Shown: positions 8,904 to 19,256 of the stretch, one piece after another | How positions within the stretch are numbered: position 1 is the stretch's first letter | Layout of the letters: the number at the start of each line of letters is the position of its first letter | Origin: Stutzerimonas frequens | Lineage (GTDB): Bacteria; Pseudomonadota; Gammaproteobacteria; Pseudomonadales; Pseudomonadaceae | Length of the DNA: 64,000 bases | Direction of reading: 5' to 3' | NCBI RefSeq assembly: GCF_024448335.1 | Contig: NZ_JAMOHM010000017.1 | Location: forward strand, 30,188 to 94,187 | Made by a program: the position numbers and the translations under genes | The notes under the pieces: generated by a model | Database searches by the model: none | What the model saw: only the letters and a program-made list of their open reading frames with translations | Told to the model about the DNA's origin: nothing

Positions 8904-9109
8904 CAGGGTCTTTCTGCGGATTCACTGCGGGCGCAGCGGGGACAGATGCAGGCCTGGTTTCTGGCGGCGGTGGGAATGCCGTCGAGCGCGTCTTGGGGAA
9001 TGGTGGCGGTCATGCACCAGCATGGCTGGTCCGCGCGAGTGTCGCACTCGGCGCACTGGTTGGGCTGGCCGCAGAGCGGGCAGCGGGAAGGGTCTACAGG
9101 CTCGCTCAT
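8903..9109 (-). CDS. Small cysteine-rich CWC family protein
   Basis: A 68-residue protein with two Cys clusters: CPLCGQPNQCAEC near the N terminus and CWC in the middle, then CICPRC near the end. The spacing fits the cysteine-rich CWC family, small proteins of unknown function that probably bind zinc. The stop codon shares one base with the ATG of rsuA, and this pair (CWC protein plus RsuA) is commonly adjacent in pseudomonads. Confidence 0.85.
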   Translation of the reverse strand: MSEPVDPSRCPLCGQPNQCAECDTRADQPCWCMTATIPQDALDGIPTAARNQACICPRCARSESAERP

Positions 9110-9131
9110 GGCGTTTCCGTTTAAACGACGA

Positions 9132-9165
9132 GCTTCGCGTGCCGGTCAAGGGCCGGCACGCGAAG
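9132..9165 (-). terminator. Strong hairpin after metG
   Basis: A 14-base perfect stem, GCTTCGCGTGCCGG with its complement, encloses a six-base loop a few bases past the metG stop codon. On the minus strand only a short T-rich stretch (TCGTCGTTT) follows, so it may be a weak terminator or a processing/stability hairpin. Confidence 0.6.
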
Positions 9166-9171
9166 CGCGGA

Positions 9172-11211
9172 TCACATGACGCGCTGGCCGGGCTTGGCGC
9201 CGCTGTCCGGGCTGAGCAGGTAAATTTCGCTGCCGCCAGGGCCTGCCGCCAACACCATGCCCTCGGACATGCCGAACTTCATCTTGCGCGGCGCCAGGTT
9301 GGCGACATACAGGGTCAGCCGGCCTTCCAGCTTGCTCGGGTCGGGGTATGCGCTCTTGATGCCGGAGAACACGTTGCGCTTGGCATCGCCGATGTCCAGG
9401 GTCAGGCGCAGCAGCTTGTCGGCACCTTCGACGAACTCGCACTTTTCGATCAGGGCGATGCGCAGGTCTACCGCAGCGAAGGCGTCGAAGTTGATCTCGG
9501 CGGCCAGCGGTGCCTTGACCAGCTCGCCATTGCCCGCGGGCGCGGCAGTTTCGCTAGCGGCCAGGTCCTCCTTGGAGGCTTCGATCATGGCTTCGATCTT
9601 CGCCGGCTCGATACGCGTCATCAGCGGGGTGAAGGCGTTGAGCTGGTGGTTGGTTAGCAGTGTGGTGTGGTCATCCCAGCTCAGCGGCGCTACGTTGAGG
9701 AACTGCTCGGCAGCGGCGGCCAGGTTCGGCAGCACCGGCTTGAGGAAGATCACCAGCTGGCGGAACAGGTTGACGCCCAATGCGCAGATTTCCTGCACCT
9801 CGGCCTGCTTGCCCTCGACCTTGTTCAGTGCCCAGGGCGCCTTGTCGGCGATCCAGGCATTGGCGCGGTCGGCCAGATGCATGATCTCGCGCATGGCTCG
9901 GGCGAAGTCGCGCGCTTCGTAGGCATCAGCGATGCTCGGCGCGGCGGCCTGAAAGGCTGCCCAGAGTTCCGGCTCGGGGTTGGCGTCGACCATCACGCCG
10001 CCGTTGCCCTTGTGGATGAAGCCGGCGCAACGACTGGCGATGTTGACCACCTTGCCGACCAGGTCGGAGTTGACCTTCTGCACGAAGTCCTCGAGGTTCA
10101 GATCGAGGTCGTCGACGCCACGGCCGAGCTTGGACGCATAGTAGTAGCGCAGATACTCAGGGCTCAGGTGTTCGAGATAGGTGCGCGCCTTGATGAAAGT
10201 GCCGCGCGACTTGGACATCTTCTGCCCGTTCACCGTCAGGTAGCCGTGCACGTTGACCGCGGTCGGCTTGCGGAAGCCCGCGCCGTCCAGCATGGCTGGC
10301 CAGAACAGGGTGTGGAAGTTGATGATGTCCTTGCCGATGAAGTGGTACAGCTCGGCGCTCGAGTCCTTGCTCCAGAAGGCGTCAAAAGAAAGCTCCGGAC
10401 GACGCTTGCAGAGATTCCGGAAGCTCGCCATGTAGCCGATCGGCGCGTCCAGCCAGACATAGAAGTACTTGCCCGGCTCGCCGGGGATCTCGAAGCCGAA
10501 ATAGGGGGCGTCGCGGGAGATGTCCCATTCCTGCAGGCCACCATCGAGCCACTCGGCGATCTTGTTGGCCACCGACTCTTGCAGCGCGCCGCCGCGGGTC
10601 CATTCCTTGAGCATCGCCTCGAAGTCGGGCAGCTTGAAAAAGAAGTGCTTGGAGTCCTTGAGCACCGGGGTGGCGCCGGAGATCGCCGAGCGCGGGTCTT
10701 TCAGCTCGGTGGGCTCGTAGGTGGCGCCGCATTTCTCGCAGTTGTCGCCGTACTGGTCCTCGGCACCGCATTTCGGGCAGCTGCCCTTGATGAAGCGGTC
10801 GGCGAGGAACATGCCCTTCTCGGGATCGAAGTACTGGGTCACGGAGCGGGTGGCGATGTGCCCGGCGTCGCGCAGACGGGTGTAGATCAGCTCGGCCAGC
10901 TCGCGGTTCTCTTCCGAGTGGGTGCTATAGAAGTTGTCGAAGTCGACGAGGAAGTCGGCAAAGTCACCACTGTGTTCGGCCTGCACGTTGGCGATCAGCT
11001 GTTCGGGGGTGATGCCTTCCTTTTCCGCCCGCAGCATGATCGCCGAGCCATGGGCGTCGTCGGCGCAGACATAGATGCATTGGTTGCCGCGCAGCTTCTG
11101 GAAACGCACCCACATGTCGGTCTGGATGTACTCGAGCATGTGGCCGAGGTGGATCGAACCGTTGGCGTAGGGCAGGGCGCTGGTAACGAGGATCTGGCGG
11201 GCTTCGGACAT
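9172..11211 (-). CDS. metG: Methionyl-tRNA synthetase
   Basis: A 679-residue class I aminoacyl-tRNA synthetase that charges tRNA-Met. The N-terminal Rossmann signature is [16 protein letters not shown], with HLGH as the HIGH motif, and KMSKSRG near residue 335 is the KMSKS loop. A zinc-binding knuckle [17 protein letters not shown] lies in between. The C-terminal 110 residues form a tRNA-binding OB-fold domain ([24 protein letters not shown]). The start at 11211 is the conserved [18 protein letters not shown]; the frame is open 13 codons further without conservation. Divergent from mrp. Confidence 0.97.
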   Translation of the reverse strand: MSEARQILVTSALPYANGSIHLGHMLEYIQTDMWVRFQKLRGNQCIYVCADDAHGSAIMLRAEKEGITPEQLIANVQAEHSGDFADFLVDFDNFYSTHSEENRELAELIYTRLRDAGHIATRSVTQYFDPEKGMFLADRFIKGSCPKCGAEDQYGDNCEKCGATYEPTELKDPRSAISGATPVLKDSKHFFFKLPDFEAMLKEWTRGGALQESVANKIAEWLDGGLQEWDISRDAPYFGFEIPGEPGKYFYVWLDAPIGYMASFRNLCKRRPELSFDAFWSKDSSAELYHFIGKDIINFHTLFWPAMLDGAGFRKPTAVNVHGYLTVNGQKMSKSRGTFIKARTYLEHLSPEYLRYYYASKLGRGVDDLDLNLEDFVQKVNSDLVGKVVNIASRCAGFIHKGNGGVMVDANPEPELWAAFQAAAPSIADAYEARDFARAMREIMHLADRANAWIADKAPWALNKVEGKQAEVQEICALGVNLFRQLVIFLKPVLPNLAAAAEQFLNVAPLSWDDHTTLLTNHQLNAFTPLMTRIEPAKIEAMIEASKEDLAASETAAPAGNGELVKAPLAAEINFDAFAAVDLRIALIEKCEFVEGADKLLRLTLDIGDAKRNVFSGIKSAYPDPSKLEGRLTLYVANLAPRKMKFGMSEGMVLAAGPGGSEIYLLSPDSGAKPGQRVM

Positions 11212-11386
11212 GGGGACTCGGCAGTCGGAATTACGAAAGAAAGTTTGCAACTATAAAGGTCCGGCGCGCTTTTTTCATCCGCACCGCCGGAACGGGGTCG
11301 CCATCGCTCCCGGTCGTCGGTGGGCTCGGAACTACAGGGCAGGGTAAGATGCCTGTCTGATTTGCTCGGTCTTTCCAGGAGTAACC

Positions 11387-12481
11387 ATGTCCGTCACCCG
11401 CGAAGCTGTGGAAACCGTACTGCGCCAGTACACCGACCCCCATCTGAATCAGGACCCGGTGAGTGCCGGCTGTGTGCGTTCGATCGACATCCAGGGCGAC
11501 CGGGTCAGCGTGCAGCTGGAGCTGGGCTACGCCGCCGGGCTGTTTCGCAGCGGCTGGGCGCAGATGCTGGCGATGGCCATCGAAGGGCTGGACGGCGTCA
11601 GCCGGGCCGATGTGCAGGTGGACTGCGTGATCCATGCGCACAAGGCGCAGGATCAGGTGCCGGCACTGGCCAATGTGAAGAACATCATCGCGGTGGCATC
11701 CGGCAAGGGTGGCGTCGGCAAGTCCACCACGGCGGCCAATCTGGCGCTGGCGCTGGCCCGTGAGGGTGCGAGGGTCGGCGTGCTGGACGCCGACATCTAC
11801 GGGCCGAGCCAGGGCATCATGTTCGGCATTGCCGAGGGCAGTCGGCCGCAGATACGCGATGGCAAGGCATTCATTCCGCTGCAGGCCCATGGCGTGCAGA
11901 TCATGTCGATGGCTTTCCTCGCCGACGACAAGACGCCGATGGTCTGGCGCGGGCCGATGGTCTCGGGCGCGCTGCTGCAGCTGATCACCCAGACCGAGTG
12001 GAACGACCTCGACTATCTGGTGGTGGATATGCCGCCAGGCACCGGCGATATCCAGCTGACGCTGGCGCAGAAGGTCCCGGTGACCGGTGCGGTGATCGTG
12101 ACCACGCCGCAGGATCTGGCGCTGCTGGATGCGAAGAAAGGCGTGGAGATGTTCCGCAAGGTCAATATCCCGGTGCTGGGCGTGGTGGAAAACATGGCCA
12201 TCCACATCTGCTCCAACTGCGGTCATGCCGAACACCTGTTTGGCGAGGGTGGCGGCGAGAAGCTGGCTTCGCAGTACAACGTCGATCTGCTGGCCTCGCT
12301 GCCGCTGTCGATGGCGATCCGCAGCCAGGCGGATGCGGGCAAACCGACCGTGATTGCCGATCCGGAAAGCCAGATCGCGATGATTTATCAGGAGGTTGCC
12401 CGCACCGTCGGTGCCCGTATCGCCCAGAGTGGCCAGATCATCGCGCAGTCGATGCCGAAGATTGTGGTATCGGAGGACTGA
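11387..12481 (+). CDS. apbC: Iron-sulfur cluster carrier protein ApbC/Mrp
   Basis: A 364-residue Mrp/NBP35-type P-loop ATPase. An N-terminal MIP18/DUF59-like domain (about residues 1-85) precedes the deviant Walker A SGKGGVGKSTTAANLAL and the motif DADIYGPSQ. The switch region is DYLVVDMPPGTGD. The C-terminal CSNCGHAEHLFGEGGG provides the CxxC that bridges a 4Fe-4S cluster in a dimer. It is thought to deliver Fe-S clusters to apoproteins. The adjacency to metG, divergently placed, is common in gammaproteobacteria. Confidence 0.93.
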   Translation: MSVTREAVETVLRQYTDPHLNQDPVSAGCVRSIDIQGDRVSVQLELGYAAGLFRSGWAQMLAMAIEGLDGVSRADVQVDCVIHAHKAQDQVPALANVKNIIAVASGKGGVGKSTTAANLALALAREGARVGVLDADIYGPSQGIMFGIAEGSRPQIRDGKAFIPLQAHGVQIMSMAFLADDKTPMVWRGPMVSGALLQLITQTEWNDLDYLVVDMPPGTGDIQLTLAQKVPVTGAVIVTTPQDLALLDAKKGVEMFRKVNIPVLGVVENMAIHICSNCGHAEHLFGEGGGEKLASQYNVDLLASLPLSMAIRSQADAGKPTVIADPESQIAMIYQEVARTVGARIAQSGQIIAQSMPKIVVSED

Positions 12482-12543
12482 TCCGGTAGTTTGCAGGCGG
12501 TGCCAGCTGTCGCCCGCCTGCAGCCTGGGCGAAATCGCAGGCA

Positions 12544-12574
12544 TAAAAAAGCCCCGCCGAAGCGGGGCTTTTTC
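12544..12574. terminator. Bidirectional terminator between apbC and the cold-shock gene
   Basis: AAAAAAGCCCCGC-CGAA-GCGGGGCTTTTTC: a GC-rich stem with A-run on one side and T-run on the other, placed between two convergent genes. It can end transcription from both. Confidence 0.9.
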
Positions 12575-12588
12575 AGAGAAGCCTCAGG

Positions 12589-12798
12589 TTAGATAACCTG
12601 AACTTCCTCAGCTTGCATGCCTTTCTGGCCGCGGGTAGCGACGAAGGAGACTTGCTGGCCTTCTTTCAGGCTCTTGAAGCCGTCACCCTGAATGGCACGG
12701 AAGTGTACGAAGAGGTCGTCACCGGATTGCGGAGTGATGAAGCCGAAGCCTTTCTCATCGTTGAACCACTTAACGGTACCGGTTTGGCGATTGGACAT
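12589..12798 (-). CDS. Cold-shock domain protein (CspA family)
   Basis: A 69-residue single cold-shock domain. Both RNA-binding motifs are present, KGFGFI (RNP1) and LFVHF (RNP2), as is the opening [15 protein letters not shown]. Such proteins bind single-stranded RNA and DNA and melt RNA secondary structure. Good ribosome-binding site AAGGAGA precedes the ATG. The upstream region is long and AT-rich, consistent with a long untranslated leader, but whether this copy is cold-induced cannot be read from sequence. It resembles Pseudomonas CapA/CapB-type proteins. Confidence 0.93.
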   Translation of the reverse strand: MSNRQTGTVKWFNDEKGFGFITPQSGDDLFVHFRAIQGDGFKSLKEGQQVSFVATRGQKGMQAEEVQVI

Positions 12799-13054
12799 TT
12801 GATGTCTCCTTGAACCAAGTTTTGAAGAATAAAGTGCGGGCTAAAAGGCCCGAACATCACTGTGTGCAAGGAGATAGGAGTCGTATCGATATTTGGATCG
12901 AAATCTAAACATGTAGCGATTCACGGTGACACATGCAGCAGCAGCCCAGTAACAATACCGTTTTTCTGGAGCAAAGCGAGCTTTATTTTGGATTTCTTCG
13001 CCGAGTGGCTGCTGCTGGCTGTGACAGCCGTTGCGGCGCGCCAGTAGCCAGGCT
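12799..13054 (-). other. Long AT-richer leader/promoter region of the cold-shock gene
   Basis: This 250-base stretch has no convincing gene. It is noticeably richer in A and T than its surroundings. On the minus strand it would form the 5' leader of the cold-shock gene; it contains a CGGGC / GCCCG hairpin at about 12837-12854. Short open frames here have no coding signature. Confidence 0.5.
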
Positions 13055-13083
13055 TTGAACACCCGCGCCAGGCTCGGTAAGAT
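13055..13083 (+). promoter_or_regulatory. Sigma-70-type promoter for dcd
   Basis: TTGAAC (13055-13060) and TAAGAT (13078-13083) are separated by exactly 17 bases and lie about 43 bases before the dcd start codon. Confidence 0.6.
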
Positions 13084-13125
13084 GCGCCTCTTCGCAGGCC
13101 CATTAACCTATTCAGGACGCCAGCC

Positions 13126-13692
13126 ATGAGCATCAAATCGGACAAGTGGATTCGCCGCATGGCCCAGGAGCACGGCATGATCGAGCCCTACGTCGAGCGC
13201 CAGGTGCGCACTGAGGGCAATGACCGGCTGATTTCCTACGGCGTCTCCAGCTACGGTTACGACGTGCGCTGCGCCGACGAATTCAAGGTCTTCACCAACA
13301 TCAATTCGGCGACGGTGGACCCGAAGAACTTCGACGAAAAGAGCTTTGTCGACATCAAGAGCGATGTCTGCATCATCCCGCCGAACTCCTTCGCCCTGGC
13401 CCGCACCGTCGAGTACTTCCGCATTCCGCGCAACGTGCTGACCATCTGCTTGGGCAAGAGCACCTATGCGCGCTGCGGCATCATCGTCAACGTCACGCCG
13501 CTCGAGCCGGAGTGGGAAGGGCATGTGACCCTGGAGTTTTCCAACACCACCACGCTGCCCGCCAAGATCTACGCCAATGAAGGCGTGGCGCAGATGCTGT
13601 TCCTCGAATCGGACGAAGAGTGTGAAGTCTCGTACCGGGACCGTGGCGGCAAGTACCAGGGCCAGCGCGGAGTGACCCTACCCAAGGCGTGA
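13126..13692 (+). CDS. dcd: dCTP deaminase
   Basis: A 188-residue trimeric nucleotide deaminase of the dUTPase fold. It converts dCTP to dUTP, the main source of dUMP for thymidylate in gammaproteobacteria. The motifs [23 protein letters not shown] and [15 protein letters not shown] (with the catalytic Glu) are all present, and the length matches the family. The start ATG at 13126 gives the standard [19 protein letters not shown] opening. A terminator follows. Confidence 0.96.
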   Translation: MSIKSDKWIRRMAQEHGMIEPYVERQVRTEGNDRLISYGVSSYGYDVRCADEFKVFTNINSATVDPKNFDEKSFVDIKSDVCIIPPNSFALARTVEYFRIPRNVLTICLGKSTYARCGIIVNVTPLEPEWEGHVTLEFSNTTTLPAKIYANEGVAQMLFLESDEECEVSYRDRGGKYQGQRGVTLPKA

Positions 13693-13715
13693 CACCGCAG
13701 CGATAGCTGATCGAC

Positions 13716-13746
13716 AAAAGCCCTGACATCCGTTCAGGGCTTTTTC
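13716..13746. terminator. Bidirectional terminator between dcd and napC
   Basis: AAAAGCCCTGA-acatccgt-TCAGGGCTTTTTC: a perfect nine-base stem with A- and T-runs on either side, between two convergent genes. Confidence 0.92.
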
Positions 13747-13765
13747 GTTATGGCGCGAGTTCGGG

Positions 13766-14362
13766 TTACCAGCCTGGTACGCCCTGCATGTCTGGTAACT
13801 TGTGTGCGATCCCTTTGTGGCAATCGATGCACGTCGCTTCGCCACTGGCCAGTGCGGTGGAGTGGAATTCGGCAGCACGCTTGCCCTGCCGGGTGAAATC
13901 CATGAAGTCGAAATCGTGGCAGTTTCGGCACTCCAGAGAATCGTTGGCCTTCAAGCGTGCCCACTCATGCTCGGCCAGCTCGCGACGCTTTTCGAGGAAT
14001 TTCTCGCGGGTATTGATGGTGCCGAAGATCTTGCCCCAGACCTCCTTTGACGCCTGCATCTTGCGCGCGATCTTGTCGGTCCACTCGTGCGGTACGTGGC
14101 AGTCCGGACAGGTGGCGCGTACGCCGGAACGGTTGCTGTAGTGAATGGTGTCCTTGATCTCGACGTAGACGTTGCTCTCCATCTCGTGACAGGAAATGCA
14201 GAACGCTTCGGTGTTGGTGGCCTCCAGCGCCGTATTGAAACCACCCCAGAAGATGATCCCGGCGATAAAGCCGCCTAGCGTTAGCGCGCCGAGGCTGTAG
14301 TGAACACTGGGACGGCGTAGGACGGCCCAGTAGCGTTTGAAGAACGACTTGATCGACTTCAT
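13766..14362 (-). CDS. napC: Membrane-anchored tetrahaem cytochrome c NapC
   Basis: A 198-residue NapC/NirT-family quinol dehydrogenase. One N-terminal membrane anchor (about residues 20-42, [20 protein letters not shown]) precedes a periplasmic domain with four CxxCH haem sites: CISCH, CPDCH, CRNCH and CIDCH. It takes electrons from quinol and passes them to the NapAB complex. The start [12 protein letters not shown] at 14362 is used; the frame is open 19 codons upstream, overlapping napB, without conservation. Last gene of napEDABC. Confidence 0.95.
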   Translation of the reverse strand: MKSIKSFFKRYWAVLRRPSVHYSLGALTLGGFIAGIIFWGGFNTALEATNTEAFCISCHEMESNVYVEIKDTIHYSNRSGVRATCPDCHVPHEWTDKIARKMQASKEVWGKIFGTINTREKFLEKRRELAEHEWARLKANDSLECRNCHDFDFMDFTRQGKRAAEFHSTALASGEATCIDCHKGIAHKLPDMQGVPGW

Positions 14363-14372
14363 CCAGGCCCCC

Positions 14373-14861
14373 TCAGTTTCCGTTGGTCGATGGTGAGGTT
14401 TCCCGGTAGAGCAACTCATCGATGTTCTTGAAGCGGTTCTCCACCAGCGGTTTCACATCCTGCTGCGGCACGTGGCACTGCGTGCAGAAGTAACGCCGTG
14501 GCGCCACTGCGGCGAGGGTCTGCTGATCGCGGTCGGTGTAGTGGGTGATGCTGATCATCGGCGCCTGGGCGCGGGCGCTGTTCGCTCGGCTGTGGCAGGT
14601 CAGGCATTTGTTGGCGTTCTTGTCCACGTGATAGCCGCGGATGCTGTGTGGAATGGTCGGTGGCTGCTCCGGATAGTTGCGCTCGCGGCGTATGTCCTTG
14701 TTTTCCTCGTCATGTAGAGGGGGAGGCGTGAACTCCCGAGTGATGGTGCCACCCGGGCGGCGGCCATCGGGCGCGGGGGCATCCAGGGGGTAGTTGGTTT
14801 CGGCAGCGATGGCAAGGCCGAACACCGCGAGCAGAGTCAGCGGCAGTAGGCGGAATTTCAT
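14373..14861 (-). CDS. napB: Periplasmic nitrate reductase dihaem cytochrome NapB
   Basis: A 162-residue small subunit with a clear signal peptide ([20 protein letters not shown]) and two haem sites, CLTCH and CTQCH. The NapB phrase [20 protein letters not shown] is present. It relays electrons from NapC to the molybdenum subunit NapA in the periplasm. The start at 14861 was chosen for the signal peptide; the frame upstream overlaps napA. A napC start lies 10 bases beyond its stop. Confidence 0.95.
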   Translation of the reverse strand: MKFRLLPLTLLAVFGLAIAAETNYPLDAPAPDGRRPGGTITREFTPPPLHDEENKDIRRERNYPEQPPTIPHSIRGYHVDKNANKCLTCHSRANSARAQAPMISITHYTDRDQQTLAAVAPRRYFCTQCHVPQQDVKPLVENRFKNIDELLYRETSPSTNGN

Positions 14862-14872
14862 GGCGGCTCTCC

Positions 14873-17377
14873 TCAGGCGATGCTGACCACTTCGATCTTC
14901 ACGGCGCATTTCTTGTAGTCGGTCTGTTTGGAGATGGGGTCGGTGGCATCCAACGTGACCTTGTTGATCAGCTTGTTGGCATCGAAGAACGGCACGAATA
15001 CCAGCCCCATCGGCGGCTTGTTGCGGCCGCGCGTCTCGACCCGGCCCTGCATTTCGCCGCGCCGGCTGACCACCTTGACCACACTGCCGCGGCGCACGTT
15101 GAGCTTGCGCGCGTCCTCGGGGTGCATGTAGACGAGCGCGTCCGGCACCGCCTTGTGCAGCTCGTCGACCCGCTGCGTCATGCTGCCGGTGTGCCAATGC
15201 TCGAGCACCCGCCCGGTGCTGAGCCAGAACGGATAGTCCTCATCCGGTACCTCCGCGGGCACCTCGTAGGGGAGCGCGAAGATGATCGCTTTCTTATCGG
15301 CGTTGCCATAGAACTGCACGCCGCTGCCGGTTTCGACATAGGGGTCGTAGCCCTCGCGGTAGCGCCACTGGGTTTCCTTGCCGTCCACCACGGGCCAGCG
15401 CAGGCCGCGTTCGCGGTGATAGACGTCGAATGCCGCCAGATCGTGCCCATGGTCACGGCCGAACTCAGCGTATTCCTCGAACAAGCCCTTCTGCAGATAG
15501 AAACCGAAGGCTTCTGCTTCCTGGTTCCGGTATCCCTCGGCAATCTCGCTGGCTGGGAAGCCGTCCACCTGGCCGTTGCGAAACAGCACATCGAACAGCG
15601 TCTTGTCCTTGAGCGCTGGCGCCTTGGCGACCAGCTCTGCTGGCCACACCTCGTCGACGCGGAAGCGCTTGGAAAACTCCACCAGCTGCCAGAGGTCCGA
15701 GCGCGCCTCGCCGGGTGCGCTGACCAGCTGGTGCCAGAACTGCGTACGGCGCTCGGCATTGCCGTAGGCGCCTTCCTTTTCCACCCACATGGCGCTGGGC
15801 AGGATGAGGTCGGCGGCCTGGGCAGAGACGGTGGGGTAGACGTCCGAAACGATCACGAAGGTTTCCGGGTTGCGCCATCCCGGCAGGATCTCCTGCATCA
15901 CATTGGGGCCGGCCTGCATGTTGTTGGTCACCTGTGTCCAGTACACCTTCAGCACGCCGTCCTTGAGCTTGCGGCTCTGGTCGACGGCGTGGAAGCCGGG
16001 TTTCTCCTGAATGGTCCCCGGAGGCAGCTTCCAAATCTTTTCGGCTGTGGCGCGGTGTTTGGGGTTGGTCACGGCCATGTCCGCCGGCAGGCGGTGGGAG
16101 AAGGTGCCAACCTCGCGTGCGGTGCCGCAGGCCGACGGCTGGCCGGTGAGCGAGAAGGGGCTATTGCCCGGCTCGCTGATCTTTCCTGTGAGCAGATGGA
16201 TGTTGTAGATCATGTTGTTCGCCCAGACACCGCGGGTGTGCTGGTTGAAACCCATGGTCCAGAAGGACATCACCTTGACCTTGGGATCGGCGTACAGCTC
16301 GGCCAGGGCCTTCAGACGTTCGGCCGGTACACCCGATTCCTTGGTGGCGTGCTCCAGGGTGTAGGGTTTGAGGAACTCGACGTAGTCCTCGTAACCGATG
16401 TCGGTCCAGGTGTTCGCGACCGCGGCATTCTCGGCCTTGAGTTCCAGCGGATCGGTCGGACGCAGGCCGTAGCCGATGTTGGTCGCGCCCTTGGCGAACT
16501 TGGTGTGCTTCTCGACGAAGTCCTTGTTCACCGCACCGCTCTGGATGATGTGGTTGGCGATGTAGTTGAGGATCACCAGGTCGGTCTGCGGATTGAAGAT
16601 CATCGGGATGTCGGCCAGCTCGAAGCTGCGATGCTCGAACGTCGACATGACCGCCACCTTGACGTGCGGCGCGCTGAGGCGACGATCCGTCACGCGGGTC
16701 CAGAGCACCGGGTGCATCTCCGCCATGTTCGAGCCCCAGAGCACAAACGCGTCGGCCGCTTCGATGTCCTCGTAGCAGCCCATGGGTTCGTCCATGCCAA
16801 AGGTGCGCATGAAACCAAACGCTGCCGAGGCCATGCAGTGACGTGCATTGGGGTCGATGTTGTTCGAGCGGAAACCGGCCTTCATCAACTTGTTCGCCGC
16901 GTAGCCTTCCCAGATCGTCCACTGCCCCGAGCCGAACATGCCGATGGCTTCCGGGCCACCCTGCTTGAGCGCCGCCTTGTACTTTTCCTCCATGATGTCG
17001 AAGGCCTGTTCCCAGCTGACGGGCTGGAACTCGCCCTGCTTGTCGAACTTGCCGTCCTTCATGCGTAGCAGCGGTTGGGTCAGGCGATCCGAGCCGTACA
17101 TGATCTTCGACAGGAAGTAGCCCTTGACGCAGTTGATGCCGCGGTTCACTTCCGCCTTGACGTCGCCATGGGTGGCGACGACGCGGCCCTCTCGAGTCGC
17201 CACCATGACGCCGCAGCCGGTGCCGCAGAAGCGGCAAGGGGCCTTGTCCCATTTCAGATTGGTGGCGTCCGCTTCGGTAATCAGGTTGCTTGCGCTGGAA
17301 GCGATCGGCATGCCGGCCACGGTTGCGGCGATGGCCGCAGCGTTGGCTTTAGCGAATTGGCGTCGGGTAAGGCTCAT
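14873..17377 (-). CDS. napA: Periplasmic nitrate reductase catalytic subunit NapA
   Basis: An 834-residue molybdopterin enzyme reducing nitrate to nitrite in the periplasm. A Tat signal ([14 protein letters not shown]) opens the protein. A 4Fe-4S cluster is bound by Cys48, Cys51, Cys55 and Cys83 (CRFCGTGC ... GINC). The molybdenum-ligand Cys lies in [17 protein letters not shown] near residue 150. The C-terminal region [14 protein letters not shown] is typical of NapA. The start at 17377 shares a base with the napD stop; a 68-codon open extension upstream lies over napD and is rejected. Confidence 0.97.
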   Translation of the reverse strand: MSLTRRQFAKANAAAIAATVAGMPIASSASNLITEADATNLKWDKAPCRFCGTGCGVMVATREGRVVATHGDVKAEVNRGINCVKGYFLSKIMYGSDRLTQPLLRMKDGKFDKQGEFQPVSWEQAFDIMEEKYKAALKQGGPEAIGMFGSGQWTIWEGYAANKLMKAGFRSNNIDPNARHCMASAAFGFMRTFGMDEPMGCYEDIEAADAFVLWGSNMAEMHPVLWTRVTDRRLSAPHVKVAVMSTFEHRSFELADIPMIFNPQTDLVILNYIANHIIQSGAVNKDFVEKHTKFAKGATNIGYGLRPTDPLELKAENAAVANTWTDIGYEDYVEFLKPYTLEHATKESGVPAERLKALAELYADPKVKVMSFWTMGFNQHTRGVWANNMIYNIHLLTGKISEPGNSPFSLTGQPSACGTAREVGTFSHRLPADMAVTNPKHRATAEKIWKLPPGTIQEKPGFHAVDQSRKLKDGVLKVYWTQVTNNMQAGPNVMQEILPGWRNPETFVIVSDVYPTVSAQAADLILPSAMWVEKEGAYGNAERRTQFWHQLVSAPGEARSDLWQLVEFSKRFRVDEVWPAELVAKAPALKDKTLFDVLFRNGQVDGFPASEIAEGYRNQEAEAFGFYLQKGLFEEYAEFGRDHGHDLAAFDVYHRERGLRWPVVDGKETQWRYREGYDPYVETGSGVQFYGNADKKAIIFALPYEVPAEVPDEDYPFWLSTGRVLEHWHTGSMTQRVDELHKAVPDALVYMHPEDARKLNVRRGSVVKVVSRRGEMQGRVETRGRNKPPMGLVFVPFFDANKLINKVTLDATDPISKQTDYKKCAVKIEVVSIA

Positions 17378-17631
17378 CAGGCGTCTCCTTCGAGGAGTTC
17401 TTCGTGATAGATCAATGCGGCATTGAGCACGCCGGGCAATTGCTGGATATGGTCGATCGAGGCAAGGATGCGTGATTCGTGCTCGGCTTCCAGCACCACC
17501 ACCAGCTTGCCGCTGGCATTCTCCTGGTGCATTTCCAGGCCGGGTAACAGTTGCAGGTTGGCTTTTACCGCGGCCAGCCATTCGGGGCGGCAGTGCACCA
17601 GCAGGCTGGCGATATGCAGAGGGTGTCCCAT
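17377..17631 (-). CDS. napD: Chaperone NapD
   Basis: An 84-residue cytoplasmic chaperone that binds the NapA Tat signal and holds it until cofactor loading is complete. The opening [17 protein letters not shown] and the [19 protein letters not shown] region match NapD. Its TGA overlaps the napA ATG by one base, consistent with coupled synthesis of chaperone and substrate. Confidence 0.92.
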   Translation of the reverse strand: MGHPLHIASLLVHCRPEWLAAVKANLQLLPGLEMHQENASGKLVVVLEAEHESRILASIDHIQQLPGVLNAALIYHEELLEGDA

Positions 17632-17690
17632 CAGTGATTCCGTTTCCGTTGGCAGCAGGGCGCAGGCCCGGTTAGATCGGCAGGGGCGGC

Positions 17691-17870
17691 TTAAGCCGGA
17701 CCTGGCGGCCCGAAGATCATCTGCACGATCCAGACGATGAAACCGTAACCACTGACCAGCGCGACGCTGAGGATGGGAAACAGGAAGACGATCAGGAATA
17801 TGAAGAGGCGGGTTTCGTCCCGCTTGATCGAGGTATCCGCGGGGCGGGTGTCATTCGGCGTTACTGTCAT
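17691..17870 (-). CDS. napE: Small membrane protein NapE
   Basis: A 59-residue frame that starts at ATG 17870 and stops at TAA 17691. It opens MTVTPNDTRPADTSIKRDE, followed by one hydrophobic segment LFIFLIVFLFPILSVALVSG and then FIVWIVQMIFGPPGPA. This is the layout of NapE, a single-span membrane protein of unknown role found at the head of nap operons. It precedes napD by 59 bases. No napF, napG or napH is present, the usual arrangement for an aerobic-type napEDABC operon. Confidence 0.9.
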   Translation of the reverse strand: MTVTPNDTRPADTSIKRDETRLFIFLIVFLFPILSVALVSGYGFIVWIVQMIFGPPGPA

Positions 17871-18062
17871 TGTTCTACTCCGACAGGCATATAGGGAGTC
17901 TAGTCACAGACCAGCATAGGGCAATATTCGTTTCGGTTCTTTGCGGTGGCTTGGGGTTAGGCCGATCAGCGGACCGCTTTTCTGTCCGGCAAGCGGCAGA
18001 GCGAACAGCCGTGCTAGCCTGCGCGGCTTTTTCTCAGGTCAGCACATGAGACGAGGGCGCCG

Positions 18063-19241
18063 ATGATCGCCGAACACGCACACCTATCAAGAGGCACGCC
18101 AGCCTACCGGCGCGCCACGTTTGCACTCTTCTGCGCTGGCTTCGCCACGTTCGCATTGCTGTATTGCATTCAGCCGTTGCTGCCCATGCTCGCCGCGCAT
18201 TTCTCCGTATCGGCTGCCAGCAGCAGTCTGGCGTTGTCGCTGACGACGCTGTCGCTCGCCGTCTGTCTGCTGATCTCGGGTGCGCTTGCCGAAAGCTGGG
18301 GACGCAAGCCGGTGATGGCCGCGGCGCTCGGTCTGGCCAGCCTGCTCGGGCTGGCCAGCGTACTGGTCGATTCCTGGCAACTATTGCTGGCGCTGCGCGC
18401 GCTACTCGGGCTGGCACTCAGTGGATTGCCGGCACTGGCGATGGCTTACGTCGGCGAGGAGTTCGAGCCCGAGTCGCTGCCTGCCGCAATGGGCCTGTAT
18501 ATCGGCGGCACGGCGCTGGGCGGGATGCTTGGGCGATTGCTCTCCGGCCTGCTGAGCGATCTGGGTGGCTGGCAGCTGGCACTCGGCGGGATTGCCTCGC
18601 TGGGGCTGCTCGCCCTGGTCCTGTTTGTGTGGCTGCTGCCGGCGTCTCGCCATTTCAAGGCACAGGCGCTCTCGCCGCGCGGTCTGCTGGCGAACTTCCG
18701 CATGCATCTGGGGAATCCGATCCTGCGGGTTCTGTTCCTGCAGGGCTTCCTGCTCATGGGAGGCTTCGTCGCGCTATTCAACTACATCGGGTTTCGGCTG
18801 GCCGGCGCGCCGTTCGGCCTTTCCTCGACCTTCATCGGCCTGCTGTTCGTGGTCTACCTGGCCGGAATTTTCAGTGCCGGATGGGCGGGGCGCCTGGTCC
18901 CGCGTTTCGGTGCGCGCCGGGTGCTGCGTGGCGGCGTCGCGCTCATGCTGCTTGGCGTGGGGCTATGCGCAACGCCCTGGCTGGTCAGCATCGTCGTCGG
19001 TCTCGGGGTTTTCACGCTCGGTTTCTTCGCAGCGCATGCTGTTGCCAGCGGACAGGTGGGCGGCCATGCGCGAGGTGCCCGTGCGCAGGCCTCGGCGCTC
19101 TATCTGTGTGCCTATTACCTGGGCTCGAGTGTCGTGGGCTATGGTGCAGGCTACGTCTGGGATCATGCCGGCTGGCTGCCATTGATGGCATTGCTGGCGG
19201 CGTTGTTCGTCATTGCCGGTTGGCGAGCTCGAGCGCTCTGA
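18063..19241 (+). CDS. MFS transporter (YnfM/arabinose-efflux type)
   Basis: A 392-residue major facilitator with 12 predicted membrane helices. It has the loop 2-3 motif GALAESWGRKPVM and the phrase FALLYCIQPLLPMLA near the N terminus, typical of the YnfM-like exporter group. A C-terminal repeat of the loop motif (AGRLVPRFGARRVL) is also seen. Probable proton-driven exporter; substrate unknown. It is divergent from napE and probably unrelated to nitrate reduction. Confidence 0.85.
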   Translation: MIAEHAHLSRGTPAYRRATFALFCAGFATFALLYCIQPLLPMLAAHFSVSAASSSLALSLTTLSLAVCLLISGALAESWGRKPVMAAALGLASLLGLASVLVDSWQLLLALRALLGLALSGLPALAMAYVGEEFEPESLPAAMGLYIGGTALGGMLGRLLSGLLSDLGGWQLALGGIASLGLLALVLFVWLLPASRHFKAQALSPRGLLANFRMHLGNPILRVLFLQGFLLMGGFVALFNYIGFRLAGAPFGLSSTFIGLLFVVYLAGIFSAGWAGRLVPRFGARRVLRGGVALMLLGVGLCATPWLVSIVVGLGVFTLGFFAAHAVASGQVGGHARGARAQASALYLCAYYLGSSVVGYGAGYVWDHAGWLPLMALLAALFVIAGWRARAL

Positions 19242-19256
19242 TCGGGTGCGAAGTCT

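Noticed and set aside
9667..11256. 529-codon open frame opposite metG
   Set aside because: Antisense shadow of methionyl-tRNA synthetase with no recognisable motif.
13716..13746. Palindrome between dcd and napC considered as an operator for nap
   Set aside because: It lies downstream of both genes and has A- and T-runs, so it is a bidirectional terminator.
15122..17068. 648-codon open frame on the plus strand opposite napA
   Set aside because: It is antisense to the well-supported napA gene; its length comes from high GC and codon bias, and its residues (many His, Val, Gly, Asp) match the reverse-complement signature of a real gene.
17378..17581. N-terminal extension of napA by 68 codons
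   Set aside because: It overlaps napD and would bury the Tat signal peptide; the ATG at 17377 gives the canonical start.
17871..18062. Search for an ANR/FNR or NarL site upstream of napE
   Set aside because: No TTGAT-N4-ATCAA or clear heptamer pair was seen, so no regulator site is reported.
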